Part shown: positions 10,690 through 22,309 of the stretch, piece by piece | Layout: each line of letters opens with the position of its first letter | How positions within the stretch are numbered: position 1 is the first letter of the stretch | Source: Chalara sp. BL73 | Taxonomy: Eukaryota > Ascomycota > Leotiomycetes > Helotiales | Direction of reading: 5' to 3' | NCBI GenBank assembly: GCA_918026815.1 | Contig: CAKJVC010000088.1 | Span: forward strand, 1-64,000 | Length of the DNA: 64,000 nt | Notes under the pieces: generated by a model | The model's database searches: none | What the model was told of the DNA's origin: nothing | The model's input: the letters and a program-made list of their open reading frames with translations, nothing else | Translations under genes and position numbers: made by a program

Positions 10690-12800
10690 CTTGACTAGAT
10701 GTATTTAGCATAGGCTCGAGTTCAAAACTGAAATTTGATTGATTCCCTTTTGAAAGCGATCTGCTATTGGGCCTGCAAGTACACAGCGAGGCCAATCTCT
10801 TCGTCCCGAGCTTCACCGGGCTGGAGAGAGACAGTGGGAAAGTTGTTCTACTTACGTGCCCTGTTGGATGCCTTTCCCTTTCAATATATACCTCTGGCTT
10901 GGGTTCCTGGCTATGCTGCATCATGCTTGTCCGGACCAAGATAACTGATATAGGCAGAGCGATGGTATCGTCCCTACCGCCAAATTTTTGCTCCTCAAGC
11001 TGGAAGCCCTCGAAAAGCCGCAGAAAAAGTCCTTAGATTTCTATCCCTGAACCATTTACCAGTTTGACTAGTTTTACGTAGCCTTGGAATCTCACAAAAG
11101 CGCTTTAAACCTCATGTTCCCCACTCTTTCCAACTCAGCCCTTGTTCTTTACCGGTCGTGATGATTCTTCTTTTTTGAGAGGGAGAGAGGGGAGAAAGAT
11201 AATCGTTAATGGGAATAATAATAATCACAAAACTAGAATCTTCCGTGTGCTGATTTCCGTTGCGCAATTTCAGATCTAGAGAATGTTCCTTCTGGGCGAA
11301 AAGTTGTGGGGTGGTGTGAAATTGCCTGTTCGGGATCGATATGCATGCGGATGGCGGGACGTTGCAGATCATCAAGAACGATTGCCCACTTGATCTGTCA
11401 ATCACGGTTTTTGTTTTAATACATGGAACCCTTCTTCGTTTTATGTTACCAGACTGTATTTACACGAAGCCCTCGGAATTACCATGTGAGGATCATTGAA
11501 TGGCAGCACCGGAACCTAAAGTAGAAAAGTTGAAGGAGACCGCATGGGACAAAATCTCGGTAGTGCGCTGGGTGGAACAGCAGATATCTCTTGCGAAATA
11601 GAAAACTTGCTTAACAAGCGCCCTCATGGTTGAGGGGTATATCTACGTGACAGGAACCAAAGGAAAAAAGAACACGTCAAAAACGATTGGAGAGAAAGGA
11701 TCTGCTAGCTAGAAATGCTGTGGAAAAAAGTCGTCTTTTTTATTTTTAATTTTCATGAACGTGCACAATGCTATTCGAGTAAAACCGCAACATCACTGTT
11801 CAGCAGTCTATTGTTGCGCTCATGTCCTGCTTCGGGCCAGGCTATCAATGACACTCCGCTCGACAAAAGGCACCCATCTTAGATACATGCAAGTCCGGTT
11901 CCCTGCCACCCATAGTCGCTCATCTCCTCATCATCCGCATGTCGCAATGGAGAGGAACTCCAGCTGGATATTTTCGCATCAGAAGAACTCCAATGCGAGC
12001 CATGCTTTCCGGCGTCGACTCTCAGGTTCCTGAGCTTCCCCGGCGTCCTCAACCTTCTGTGACATCACGCCGGCTACTTTTTCAAGCGGCCAGGTGGAGG
12101 AATTTATATTTTCAAGAAGGGCATGTCTCGGATCTGAGAGGTAGGTATTGGTGCTTCTATGGATTCAATTAGAGAGTTTCTGTTGCGCTGCTGTATCTGT
12201 GGTGTTGGCCACGCCAGGGTTTATATCTCTAAGCGATCTAGCAGATGGTCTGGGTCAGGGTAGGATGGGTGGGTTGGCTGCTGGGCTGTACATTGAGTTG
12301 TGAAGGAATAACGGATCATGAATTGTAGGCCTGATAATCTAGATAAGCTCCTGTTGTGAGTTACACAAAATGGTAGTAAAGAAGCAGACGCTTATCCACA
12401 CTTCTGGTACGGCAAGTAGTGACGAACCACAGCGAGAAATGCAGCCGGCCTTGACGTCGGCAAAATTTTTGTTGTGATCTGCTTGTCCCCAGACTTTCGG
12501 GATGTCCTATAGGGCACTTACAAATTGATGTGGAAAGGTAGCCATTGCCCGTAAATAACCATTTGCTGCGCTCACTTGGGTTGCTTTGTGTCACAACGTC
12601 CACAATACTCAGGGCCTCGACCAATAGGTAGTTAGAAAATGTGTTAACCGAAATTTGATTGAAAATAACGTGATTGTGAATTAGATACTTAGCCCGCCAA
12701 ATGTATCCGCTAACCTCGTAGTATAGACAAATCAGTTCTACACAACCACCAACCAAAGTCATATGATTAAATAGTAAATAGATCATATAGATCATATAGA
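10690..12800. other. Gene-poor intergenic region
   Basis: About 2.1 kb upstream of the WSC-GH3 remnant and downstream of the ligase gene. Several open frames of 60-147 codons occur on both strands but show no family motif, biased composition or splice pattern. It contains poly-A/poly-T tracts (near 11165 and 11725). I see no supported gene. Confidence 0.4.
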
Positions 12801-12803
12801 TCA
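12770..12803. repeat. Short tandem repeat of unit GATCATATA at the 3' end of the ligase gene
   Basis: The 9-base unit GATCATATA is repeated in tandem at 12781-12798 with a partial third copy running into the stop codon of the ligase gene (TGA on the minus strand at 12801-12803). An AT-rich related stretch precedes it. Probably slippage; no function implied. Confidence 0.6.
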
Positions 12804-14780
12804 CAACTTCGCCTTCAGCTCGTTCTTCTCGCCATTCAAAATGTCTTTCAGGATCCTCCGTAAGATCTTCCCTGCCGCTGACTTTGGAATCTCGGAAACG
12901 AAACGAACACCACCCCTCAATTTCTTATGGTTGGCGACTCGTTTCTCAACCCATGCTGTGATGTCAGCCTCTAGGGCCTTATCATCGACGTCCTTGACAG
13001 CAGGAGCCTTCACTACAAAGGCTAGGGAAGCTCAGTTGCTTGCGACTTGTCGTAGACACCGACTACACACGCGTCTGAAATTTTCTCATTGCTTACAAGA
13101 AGTCCCTCTAGTTCGGCTGGCGCAACTTGGAATCTAAACTAAAATTAGCGCTGTAGCTTTACTTCCAGTTGAAAGGTGACATTAATTGCCTACCCCTTAT
13201 ACTTGATTAGCTCTTTTAGGCGGTCTGTAATATAAAAGTTGCCTTGATCATCTTGATAGCCAATATCGCCAGTCTTGAAAAATCCGTCCGAAGTCATACA
13301 GTCCTTAGTAGCTTGAGGATTTTTCCAGTAACCAGCGAAGACGTTTGGTCCTTTCAACCACAACTCGCCAACGAAGCCGACAGGCAGCTCCTTTCCGTCC
13401 GCAGAAGCATATTTAGCGCTCATATTGGCAACCATCTTTCCTACAGAGCCAATTGAAGTCTTCCACTCACTAGTCGGCTGTACGAAGTCAGGTCGACGTA
13501 TATACTTGTATCAATGTTTTTCTCACCTGCAAATGAGTTGTTGGACTTGTTTCGCTTAATCCATACGCTTGCTTAACAGAAACTCTAATTCGATTATATA
13601 CAGCATGAACAAGTTCTGGTGTCAAAGGAGCCGCTGCTGATATGATCGAAACGAGACTGCTAAGATTGAACTTATCGACGAGAGGATGCTTAGCAAGGAA
13701 GAGTATGATCGGTGGGACTAGGTAGACGCGAGTAACTTGGTAGTCTTGAATCGCTTTCAGGAAGATTTCCGGCACGAATGCTGAGAGTACTACCAACTTC
13801 ATTCCACGGTGTAGCGAAAAATGAATAAGAACTACAAGGCCTAAGGATGTTAGGTCGTGTGCCTCTCCCCAGGCGTGACTGCACGACATGCTACTAATGT
13901 CTTCCAGCCATTCGCCACATACTTTCGTTTCTTGCAGAACTTGGAAACTAGTTGAGAAAAGATTTCAGAAATCTAAAAGAACTCACCATATATGTGGAAA
14001 AAAGGCAATACAGCCAGAATTGTATCACCTGTTCCATTTGGCCCTCCTTGCCAAATCATCTCCGGTGGATCTACGCCTTCGACAAGCCGATCCATTTGTA
14101 AAATGTTAGCCACGATGTTACGATGTGTAAGCATCACTCCCTTAGGTAGCCCGGTAGTTCCGAGAAGAGTAGGGGGATGAAAGCTAGATCAGCAGGTCCC
14201 TGCTTATTTCTTTGGCCTCCCCTACCGCTACCAGGCTTGAGAAAATCTACAAAATGCTGAAAAGGGCTCAATTTCTCTTGTCCAATCAACAAGATTCTAC
14301 TAGTTGGAACTCCCGCAATTTCGGCAGCCTCGAGAACTGTCTTCAGCAAAGGCGCCTGGGTCACAATGGCTCGAGCGCCAGAGTCTTTAAGCTGGAAAGC
14401 AAGCTCCTGGACAGAGTAGGCTGGGTTTGCAGGTGAGACTACCCCATTTGCCCATAGTGTGCCAAAGATCAGAGCGGGTGTATCAATGCAATTCGTAGCA
14501 CATGTCGCCAGCACATCGCCTTTGTTCCATCTCCATTGTGTGCGAAGGGCCTCTCCAAAGCCAATGGCGGTCTCCTTCACTTCAGCAAAGGGGTGTACTC
14601 GTTTTTCGTTTGGGGATCAATGTAAACAACTAGCAGCAGTTAGTTCAATCCGTGTATTGTGTCAGGCCCGTGAATGCACTGACCTTTATCCTTGGGGAAT
14701 GGGACCTCGATCTCGAATAGCAACTGCCAGATGTCTATGTCCGGGATGACAACCGGCGCATACACGGATTCGCTGACCAT
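12801..14780 (-). CDS. 4-coumarate-CoA ligase-like acyl-CoA synthetase, probably peroxisomal
   Basis: ANL-superfamily enzyme that activates an aryl or fatty acid as acyl-AMP and then as the CoA thioester. Five exons: 14684-14780, 13987-14629, 13527-13840, 13194-13477 and 12801-13133. Seen in order: [26 protein letters not shown], the P-loop-like [14 protein letters not shown] (shifted frame near 14160), FFHIYG joined to [17 protein letters not shown], the AMP motif [12 protein letters not shown], the hinge region [14 protein letters not shown], and [10 protein letters not shown] with the catalytic lysine. The C-terminus AKL is a classical PTS1, so peroxisomal location is likely. Three apparent one-base losses (runs at 14590-14593, 14160-14162 and 13025-13027) break the frame; restoring them makes all exon phases fit and gives 557 residues, the normal family length. 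Substrate unknown: beta-oxidation of aromatic or fatty side chains is the usual role of fungal peroxisomal homologues. Confidence 0.88.
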
Positions 14781-16542
14781 GACTGCGGGTTGAAGTTTGG
14801 AAGCTCATCTTGACGTCGGGCAAACTATTTACTTTAAGTCATAGGGTTCCGTCATCCCAAGGTGAAGCGACACCCTTATGTTACCTTGAATTGGTTGTGC
14901 CCAGGAACAAACGGCCAATCTGATCTGGCAACCAACGGTCTGAGGTGAGATTGGCTTTTCCCGATGCCATAATAGGCTATCAGTTTCATGAGACATAGTA
15001 ACCATACGAGAGGAAGTTGATAGGAGTGGTGCTACTAGCATGCTGAGGATCATAGTGTTGAGTTCTGGAGCTGGTTGTCGTTGCCAGGTGTGGAGCTAAT
15101 TTAGCTGTTTGGCTGATAACCCAAGAATGTGGGACGGATCAAAATTATTGTGGGCTTCCACGATGAGATAACGATTTGCGATATCATAACCACATCCAAG
15201 CGAACATCGTTTCGATACTGCATTGTATTGTTCTCAACCTTCTCATAGATGAAATATCTCAAGTGGGAATATTACAACCAATCATTAAAAGTTTATTGAC
15301 GCAGCTTCGGGCGAGTGCGTGACTCTGCATGATAAACATCAAAGTTATGTGCGAAAAGACAAGGAATAACAGCCATTATCACTGTCCCTTTGAAGCCGAA
15401 ATATTCTTGCTTTATGAACGAAATTTCAGAGTGCGCATATTATACGTCTATAATATGGCTTATCACGAACATTGGAACCGCGGTCATTCGTGCAGCGGCT
15501 CTTTTCCCCCTCTTAGATGCCCTGCAGCAGCTTCAATTCAGCCAGCAAAGGATCTTTCTATAGAGAGGCTTCTTAAGTTCTATTTTCTTTTCTTTAGATT
15601 AGAGTTAAGTGGTTCTAATATGTGGATCGATCAAGCGAGTCATTTATTAAAGGTCAAGTTTTATGTCATATGGATCCGTGGTTCAAGCAACTCTTCAACC
15701 AACAATCTGCGCTCCAACAATTCTAGTAGGATCTATAAAGCTGTATAATTGCCAGATGCTATTGTTATGCAAGATTGCAGGACAGATGTCTGTGCCAAAG
15801 TATCTTGGATCACACATCTAACGGGAATGATCTATTTATCTCTCATCATCATGTCAAGGTGTTGCCCCTGTCACGACCGGCTGCGGGATGTGATTAAGCA
15901 TTGAAAATTGACAACGCTAAGCACGTCATGCTATTTTCCATCTTTCATAAGCTAGAATCTGGCTGCCAAAGGAGACATTGGGCACTGGTCTCCTTGGTTG
16001 ATATTGCGGCTCAGGGCTTCGGCGTAACTTTGAGTCCGAGCAAACGGGGCAGTCCAATAAGAAAGTATCCCGCAGTGGTGGACATCAAATTGCGTTTCCT
16101 CCTTCAATTGCCCACCAAATACCACTCTGTAGGAGCCAATCATTATTTAGTCCGCGATGCATCCTCTTTGTCCTTGCCTATCGAGAATTAGTTCGTTCGT
16201 CTGCAGCTTCAGCCAGAAAAAAAAGTAATAGCATGTCCGAAACCATTGTCTCCGGTCCTGGCATAGTCACCCCCGTACGCGGATTTGTTCGACATCAAAG
16301 ACGGCATTCAGCCATTCATCTCTCACCACGCATTTAATTTCCTTGTTCGGGCGCTTAAGCCTGACTTCGGGGAGTATAAAAGGATGATTATCACGGCATC
16401 CTACGTCCCTGAGCGCACAGAGGCGCATCACATATAAAGTATATGCTTCTGGCATGCCCCAAGTACTTGCATTAGCTATAAAGATAGTCGTAAGAAGCAC
16501 ATTTACTCCCATACTTGTAACAGTTCCTCGGCCAGCCTCAGA
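14781..16542. other. Intergenic region between ligase and GST genes
   Basis: About 1.8 kb separating two divergently transcribed genes, so both promoters lie inside. The middle is AT-rich and has scattered 60-140 codon open frames with no recognisable domain. No repeat or RNA gene that I can support. Confidence 0.4.
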
Positions 16543-17332
16543 ATGACATCTTCCCTTAAGCCTCTTACCATTTATGGGGGCGTCATGGGCCCAAACCCAG
16601 TCAAAGTAACATTCATCCTCCAAGAACTCGGGATTCCATATGAGCCAATGTATAACCTCCCATTCATCTTCAATCCTTTTCAACTCTTCAACTCCCTATG
16701 CTCTCCCGACAGCACATCCCGCTTACTTCCAATCTCACAGCTACGTCCCCTTCCATGAAGTCAAGAACCCAGAATACACAGCCATAAACCCCAACGGCCG
16801 CCTCCCCTCCATCGTCGATCCAAACACCACGCCGCCAACCACCCTCTGGGAATCCGGCGCCATAATCGAGTACCTGATCGCCAAGTACGATCTTACCAAC
16901 AAAATCTCCTTCCCGCAAAACTCCACTGAGGATTTCCTAACAAAGCAGTATCTCTACTTCCAAGTCTCCGGCCAGGGTCCATACTATGGCCAAGCTCGCT
17001 TCTTCATCATCTCGCACCCAGAGAATCTGCCCAGCGTGATTGAGAGGTACAGGAACGAGATCAAGCGGGTCAGCGGCGTGCTTGAGCAGGTGTTGGAAGG
17101 GAAGGAGTGGTTAGTCGGTGGGAAGTGCACGTATGCGGATTTGTCATTCATTGCGTGGCAGGAGCTGGCGCTGGTGACCGTGAGCAAGGAGACTGACCTG
17201 GAAAAGGAGTTTCCGAATGTTTGGGCGTGGATGGAGAGGATGACGGCGCGGAAGGCGATCAAGGAGGTTTTAGTTGAGGTCGAGAAGAAGAAGATTGAGT
17301 TTGGGTATAAACCCCAACTAAAGCACGGGTAA
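16543..17332 (+). CDS. Glutathione S-transferase, Ure2p-like
   Basis: Two exons (16543-16649 and 16741-17332) read without error into 232 residues. The thioredoxin-like N-domain shows LTIYGGVMGPNPVKVTFILQ, ELGIPYEP, then across the intron VPFHEVKNPEYTAINPNGRLP and the glutathione-binding ESGAIIEYLIAKYD. The all-helical C-domain has FQVSGQGPYYGQARFF, EWLVGGKCTYADLSFIAW (the N-capping/hydrophobic staple region) and a Lys-rich end. QVSGQGPYYGQ is typical of fungal Ure2-like GSTs. Role: conjugation of glutathione to electrophiles or peroxide reduction in the cytosol; substrate not predictable. Convergent with the acetyltransferase gene, 147 bases apart. Confidence 0.93.
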
Positions 17333-17479
17333 AGGATGTCGGTATTTGAGGCGGACGGTAGATGTTGAGAAGGGAAGGTTGCGGTTTCTACAGAGAAGAC
17401 TCTAAAGAAGTAGGTAGATAAGGTGCTTCAAGTATTACTTACACATAGACATTAAAGTACTTCACAGAGACGTCTCGGA

Positions 17480-18178
17480 TTAAGAATGCGTCTCATGCTC
17501 CTCTTCAACATCCATCCTCAACAGCGTCCCCTCCCAGTCATTCTTACCCTTCCTCTCTAGCCCAAAATCTCCCATCTTCGCGAACCCCTGACTCTCATAA
17601 TACCCGATCAATTTCCCCCCGTTCCCCGCCCACCCATCCGCCCACACCGTCCTCCTCCCGATGCTCCTCGCAAACTCCGCCATGCCCCGAATCAACGCGC
17701 CGCCAGCACCCTTCCTCAAATCCCCCGCTCGAAAATCCGTGACCACGACCTCCAGGTAAACAAACCCGCCCTCCCTTTCCTCCTTCCTCAGACCAGCAGA
17801 TAAGCCCTCCTGCTTCAGCACATACCCCGGAACCCAATCCACCCTGCAGACCGCAGCGCCGACCCGCAGCCAGCGGCGGCCCTGGCCATCGACCCGATAG
17901 CGCGAGCCCTCTTCCCCGGCGGGATGCGCGGGGATCTCGGCCTCCGCAATCAGCACCCGTATCTTCTCGCCCCGCCCGGTCAAGCGATAGCTTTCCGACT
18001 CCCGCACCTGCTTGATCGTCTCCTCGACGTGGGTGCCGCGCTGCGTGAACGGGACGGAGCCCCACTGCTCGCCGCTCCCGATGGAGCTGAGGTGCGGGAG
18101 CGTGGAGTCGAAGGCCGCGTCGATGAACGCGGCGTCGTTGTGCTCCTCGGCTGCGTTCCTGATGTTGAAGGACGGCAT
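17480..18178 (-). CDS. GNAT-family N-acetyltransferase
   Basis: Single exon, 232 residues, ATG at 18178. The fold core is in the second half: VYLEVVVTDFRAGDLRKGAG followed by GALIRGMAEFARSIGRRTVW (beta-4, then the acetyl-CoA binding loop in a KGAGGALI form of the Q/RxxGxG/A motif and helix 3), and then GKLIGYYESQGFAKMGDF (the common C-terminal YESQGF motif). Cytosolic, no signal or membrane segment. The third-position GC content is high compared with neighbours, so the opposite strand also stays open. Substrate unknown; small-molecule or peptide amine acetylation is typical. It shares a short convergent spacer with the GST gene. Confidence 0.88.
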   Translation of the reverse strand: MPSFNIRNAAEEHNDAAFIDAAFDSTLPHLSSIGSGEQWGSVPFTQRGTHVEETIKQVRESESYRLTGRGEKIRVLIAEAEIPAHPAGEEGSRYRVDGQGRRWLRVGAAVCRVDWVPGYVLKQEGLSAGLRKEEREGGFVYLEVVVTDFRAGDLRKGAGGALIRGMAEFARSIGRRTVWADGWAGNGGKLIGYYESQGFAKMGDFGLERKGKNDWEGTLLRMDVEEEHETHS

Positions 18179-18616
18179 GCTTCGGCGGGCCGATGGGCGA
18201 GATGATGGGGAGGGCCGAAGGGGAAAGAGTCAAAATGATTTGGGAGCGGAGCGGGAATAAAGAAGAGTAGGTTGTGAGCTAGTTATCTAGTAGGAAGGGG
18301 TGGAGGACGGAATCCGAACAGGCAACGCTTTTATTATGGCGGGGTTTAAGCACGAGGTTAAGGTTTCTTGCATGGGTTAATCACAGATGCTTAGCACGTC
18401 TTTGAATTGCTTACTGAAGGGGGATGATACCTCAGGAACGTAACACAAGCATCGCGCAGACCGCTTGAATCTATGTCAAAGGCATATAGCCGCCGAATAA
18501 AAGTTACTTTGTCTCTTATTCGGCCTCCTCTCACACGTTCTATTCTAGTGTCTACAAGAGTCTATTCTTGCTGAGAATTCTACTTGGGTAATCTGTTCAG
18601 GCATCATTCTTCATAA
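18179..18616. other. Intergenic spacer upstream of the acetyltransferase gene
   Basis: 438 bases between the 5' end of the acetyltransferase gene and the 3' end of the hydantoinase/DUF917 gene (both minus strand). It must contain the acetyltransferase promoter and the hydantoinase 3' end. No gene or structured element seen. Confidence 0.45.
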
Positions 18617-21600
18617 CTACATTGACGACTCCCCAAAGAGTTCCCAAACCGATTTCGGCGGCCTATAGTTGACATTGCTGACACCAGCATAGTCCATGTC
18701 GATTCTAAGCTCAGAATTAGCGCTCTTCCATTTGAGACCGTGGGAAGAAGAGAATTTGAGGTTGTGACACATACCCAAACGCTCTTGGCCCGCCCATTTG
18801 CAGTCCCTTTTCAGTCAGCCATTGAGGCGGCGATCTCAATGCAATGACGGAGACTCTGAGTCCATATTTGTAGTCGGTCACTCCTAAAGGAGCGCCGTTG
18901 GCTATATCCAAGAACTATTCCCATGTTAGTGTTTGCATCCAACACCATACCTCTCTGCACGATATCAGCTCACCTGTATAAGGTCCGGACACACAGCTAG
19001 AACCTTCTTCTCGTCCCCATCCTTCAGCACCGCGCTTAAATTCTCGTTCTCAAATTCTACATACAGCTCGGTTGCATCTTTCTCAGAGAACGAAGTTAGA
19101 GTGACGTTGCCTCGCGTGAAGCCTTTTGTGACGCCTCTAGTAACGGAGATGATTTTGCCAGTAAACAGGAGGATGCCATTCTGCTCCTCTAGGAGAGAAG
19201 TGATTGGATCCTGCTTGAGGGAGCGAGCAATCGCGATGCTACGCCCGATGGACCATGCTATTGGGCCGTCATTATATTGAGAGTAGCGAGTGAATATATA
19301 TAATTACCGTGAGAGAAGCTGTTGGGAGGTAAGGCTTTTGCCTCCACGCCAGATACTGGGTTGACACATACGCCACCTAGCGAGCCCAATGTCACGGATG
19401 CGTGTCGCATTTGTTCTTCTGCTTCGTACATATCTGAGACTGTGAATATCTAGTTCAAAGAAGCATAGCGTTAGTTAAATGAGATAGATCACGGAAATAG
19501 ACATACCTGTGGTTGACCTGCACCATTCGCCATTGCCGCAGGTGTCACTGAAACTCCGTTCAGACATCTGACCGTATGATATATCATCGGATATGCTCTC
19601 GCAACACAATCTGTATCAAGGGCACTCTTCTTGAAGCGATGAGCGGCTAACAAAGCTTCAAAGGCATTCAAGCCACCGATCTCATTTGGAATACATGCAT
19701 CGAATTTGGATAATTTAGTGTGTTCCATCACTGCTCTCATGGCATTTGTTATTCTGGCTTGGTTACTAAAAGATCTTCATCCATTGGGCAAAGAAAACCT
19801 ACTCATTAAGACCCGGTAAACGCTCAGTATAAACACTTGGAGCTCCCTAGAACTGGTGTCAGAATTTGGCAGTATCTTTAGCTCGCAAGGCTAACCATAA
19901 ATCCACAGACTAAAACAACAGCATCGTCTGGAAGTGTATCTTGCCGTCTAATGGTAAGATCCTCTCCATTACGGACTATCTCTCGTAGCGCAAGAAAGGT
20001 TGGGTAAGGTTCGCCGCAGCTACCAACGCCTAATACACCTGTGCCATCGGAAAGAAATTGTATGTCTAACTCTGAAAGATACCATAGGTCTCCTTCAATT
20101 CTGGGACGATAAGTATTTAAATCGGTACGCAGAGCAACATCATATGAGATACCATTGGTTGCTTCCAGGGTTGCTTCTTCTACCTTTGAGATGTTTCCTG
20201 AGGCCGGAAACAAATTTTCTTTGAAGAAAATTTCTCCTTCAAGAAGATCTTCTGGAGAGTCGGGTGGCGCATCTTTGTTATTGACCAGTTCCCCAACAAC
20301 TCGCACAAATATGTCTGCAGCACCATTCATGGTGTACGAAACAGGTATTATATCTACCTCGACAATTTCGACTGTCTCTCTGTCTCCACCCGCAGCGATA
20401 CATCGCTCTATAGCAACTACCTTTGCGTCTTCCACTTCTTGCATGATAGTTCTATCATCTGTTGGTATGACTGTTCTCTCCACTGTGCCGCTAATCTTCC
20501 CGATCTGATAATGTAAGTTTCATTTCACGACGCTGAGAAAGAACAGCACGTACTGCAGCGCCAACCGCATTGGCTACTTCAAGATACTTTGGCCGGATAA
20601 TATCTCCTACTCCGGAAATCTTGTCGCCGATAATAATACTTCCTCCACCAACCAGGATAAGCTTTGCATCTCCTTGTCTTGTCTTTACAACGTCAATTGC
20701 TTCTTCAAGCGCTCTTGATATTTCTGCAAGTCCAGATATTCTAATCTCCCGAGGTACCAGGGATCTATTGCTAGCATGTACTAGATCATTCGCCTGTGAT
20801 ATCACTAAGTGATGTAATCTTGGTTTGTGAGATGAACCTACTGTCATAATGCTCCCTCCATATGCTAAGCTTTCGATAGCTAATCTTGCTCCTAAGGAGT
20901 CTGGACCAACTGATATTTGATCTCCTGCTCGAATGATTGATCCACCTCCAAGGGCGATACTAAGTACGTCCGGGATTGTGAAATTTGTCCGGACTCCCGC
21001 TATTTTGACAAATGCCGCGGACTGTCGAGGGTAACCAGTCTTTAATAGCGCACAAATATCGGTTGTGGTTCTTGTAGATACAGTCAGTTGAGGACTATCA
21101 CCAGCCTATCTAGGGAAGAAAACATTTGGGTTTAACTAACCCACCGATATCTGCCACAAGTATCTCACGATCATCTATTTCGCTTGTTGTCAGTGATTTT
21201 GCTAAGAGTGCGGCACCTCTAGCACTATTGGTCGGTCCGGAGCGAAAACATCGCACAGGATACTGAGCGGCCGTGCTTGCTTTGCTCAAAGTCCCATCGT
21301 TTAAGGTAATGTATAGTTTGCAGCTGCCCAACTTCTGGATTGCGTAGGAAAGCCCAGCAATCACGTGTCGTGCAAATCTTCTCAAGCTTGCATTTAGTAT
21401 GCTTGCATTTTCTCGTTCAAGGAATCCAAGTCGGCCAATGGCACTCGAGCATGAAATATCAAAGCCATGCCCTAGCTCATCTGAAAGGATCTTTCGTGCC
21501 TTCTTCTCCTGGGTTGGATTAGACGGCGAATAGATCCCAATCACAACGATAGTCTTGATGTTTTTCGATTTGATAATTGCAGCCTGGTCTTTGAGTTTTT

Positions 21601-22309
21601 GAACATCCAAGGGCGTGATTTCTCGTCCATCCACTTTGCAGCCTGTAAGCTCTATGTCCCTAATCTAGAAGCACACTACACACCTTGATAACCTCCATCT
21701 ACATATCCATAATACCCTTCCATAAGTTTACGCAACGTCTTAGGGAAACCAACTACTAACAATGAGATGGATACTGGTAGATTTCCCGTGGTACCACTCA
21801 CCAAAGGGCGGTGACCCTTGGGAATAGGGTCCGCATAGTCGAATAACCGCAACCTTATCTAGCTTGCTGGAGTCTTGTTCCAAAACCGCGTTTACGAATT
21901 GCTATCATTAAAGTTAGTCTGCCTGAAGAGTACAGAAGTGCATGGTTCTTGGGCAAAGGGATGGCCTTAGCACCCCCGAAATACCCGAGCTGCTAGGCAA
22001 GTGCTATTTTTGTGCTGAGGCTACGTCCGAGTCCAGGAATGACGAGAAATCCATCTCACCCAGATTTTGGAGGAGAGTATTAAAAGATTATCTTACTGTG
22101 GTTCCAATTTTGACAGAATCCACGTGATCCCATGGAATGTTTGCCTTGGTGATAATTGCATCAATGGCTGTTTCCACGCCAGATTGTATATCTGGGGTAG
22201 TCGGTGTCTTGTGAAAGGCGACTACATTTTCGTTATGCAGATACACTGCATCCGTATTGGTGCCACCAACGTCGACACCTATCACACAGGGAAGAGGCTT
22301 TGCAGCCAT
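18617..22309 (-). CDS. Hydantoinase/oxoprolinase (HyuA-like) fused to DUF917 domain
   Basis: Twelve exons join cleanly into 989 residues: 22097-22309, 21802-21901, 21684-21755, 21141-21642, 20554-21070, 19896-20504, 19803-19846, 19507-19765, 19308-19449, 18974-19257, 18775-18914 and 18617-18704. The N-terminus has the ASKHA phosphate motif GVDVGGTNTDAVYL and IGTT joined to QFVNAVLEQ. Next come DGREITPLDV, VADIGGTTTDIC (across an intron), IALGGGSIIR and LILVGGGSIIIGDK. The second half, from MEDAKVVAIERC-like sequence, is DUF917: LSDGTGVLGVGSCGEPYPT, ANGAGQ, GGVCVNPVSG, DYKYGLRVSVIA and KSVWELFGES. Known relatives include ATP-dependent hydantoin and 5-oxoproline hydrolases; bacterial DUF917 proteins include an S-methyl-thiohydantoin desulfurase. 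Likely role: opening of a cyclic amide or hydantoin, cytosolic. Substrate unknown. No frame errors in nearly 3 kb of coding sequence. Confidence 0.92.

Noticed and set aside
10493..10939. 148-codon minus-strand frame over the WSC gene 5' end
   Set aside because: Shadow of the WSC coding frame; the frame starting at 10689 carries the domain motifs.
12361..12804. 147-codon minus-strand frame overlapping the ligase 3' end
   Set aside because: Its start lies in the tandem repeat and the sequence has no domain.
13478..13526. Frameshift at the third intron of the 4CL-like gene
   Set aside because: Using the acceptor TACAG before CCGACTAG gives [14 protein letters not shown] in phase.
20805..20841. 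Intron in the hydantoinase gene (GTAGGT...TTAG)
   Set aside because: Only 37 nt and its removal breaks the frame, whereas the unspliced frame is open and continuous.
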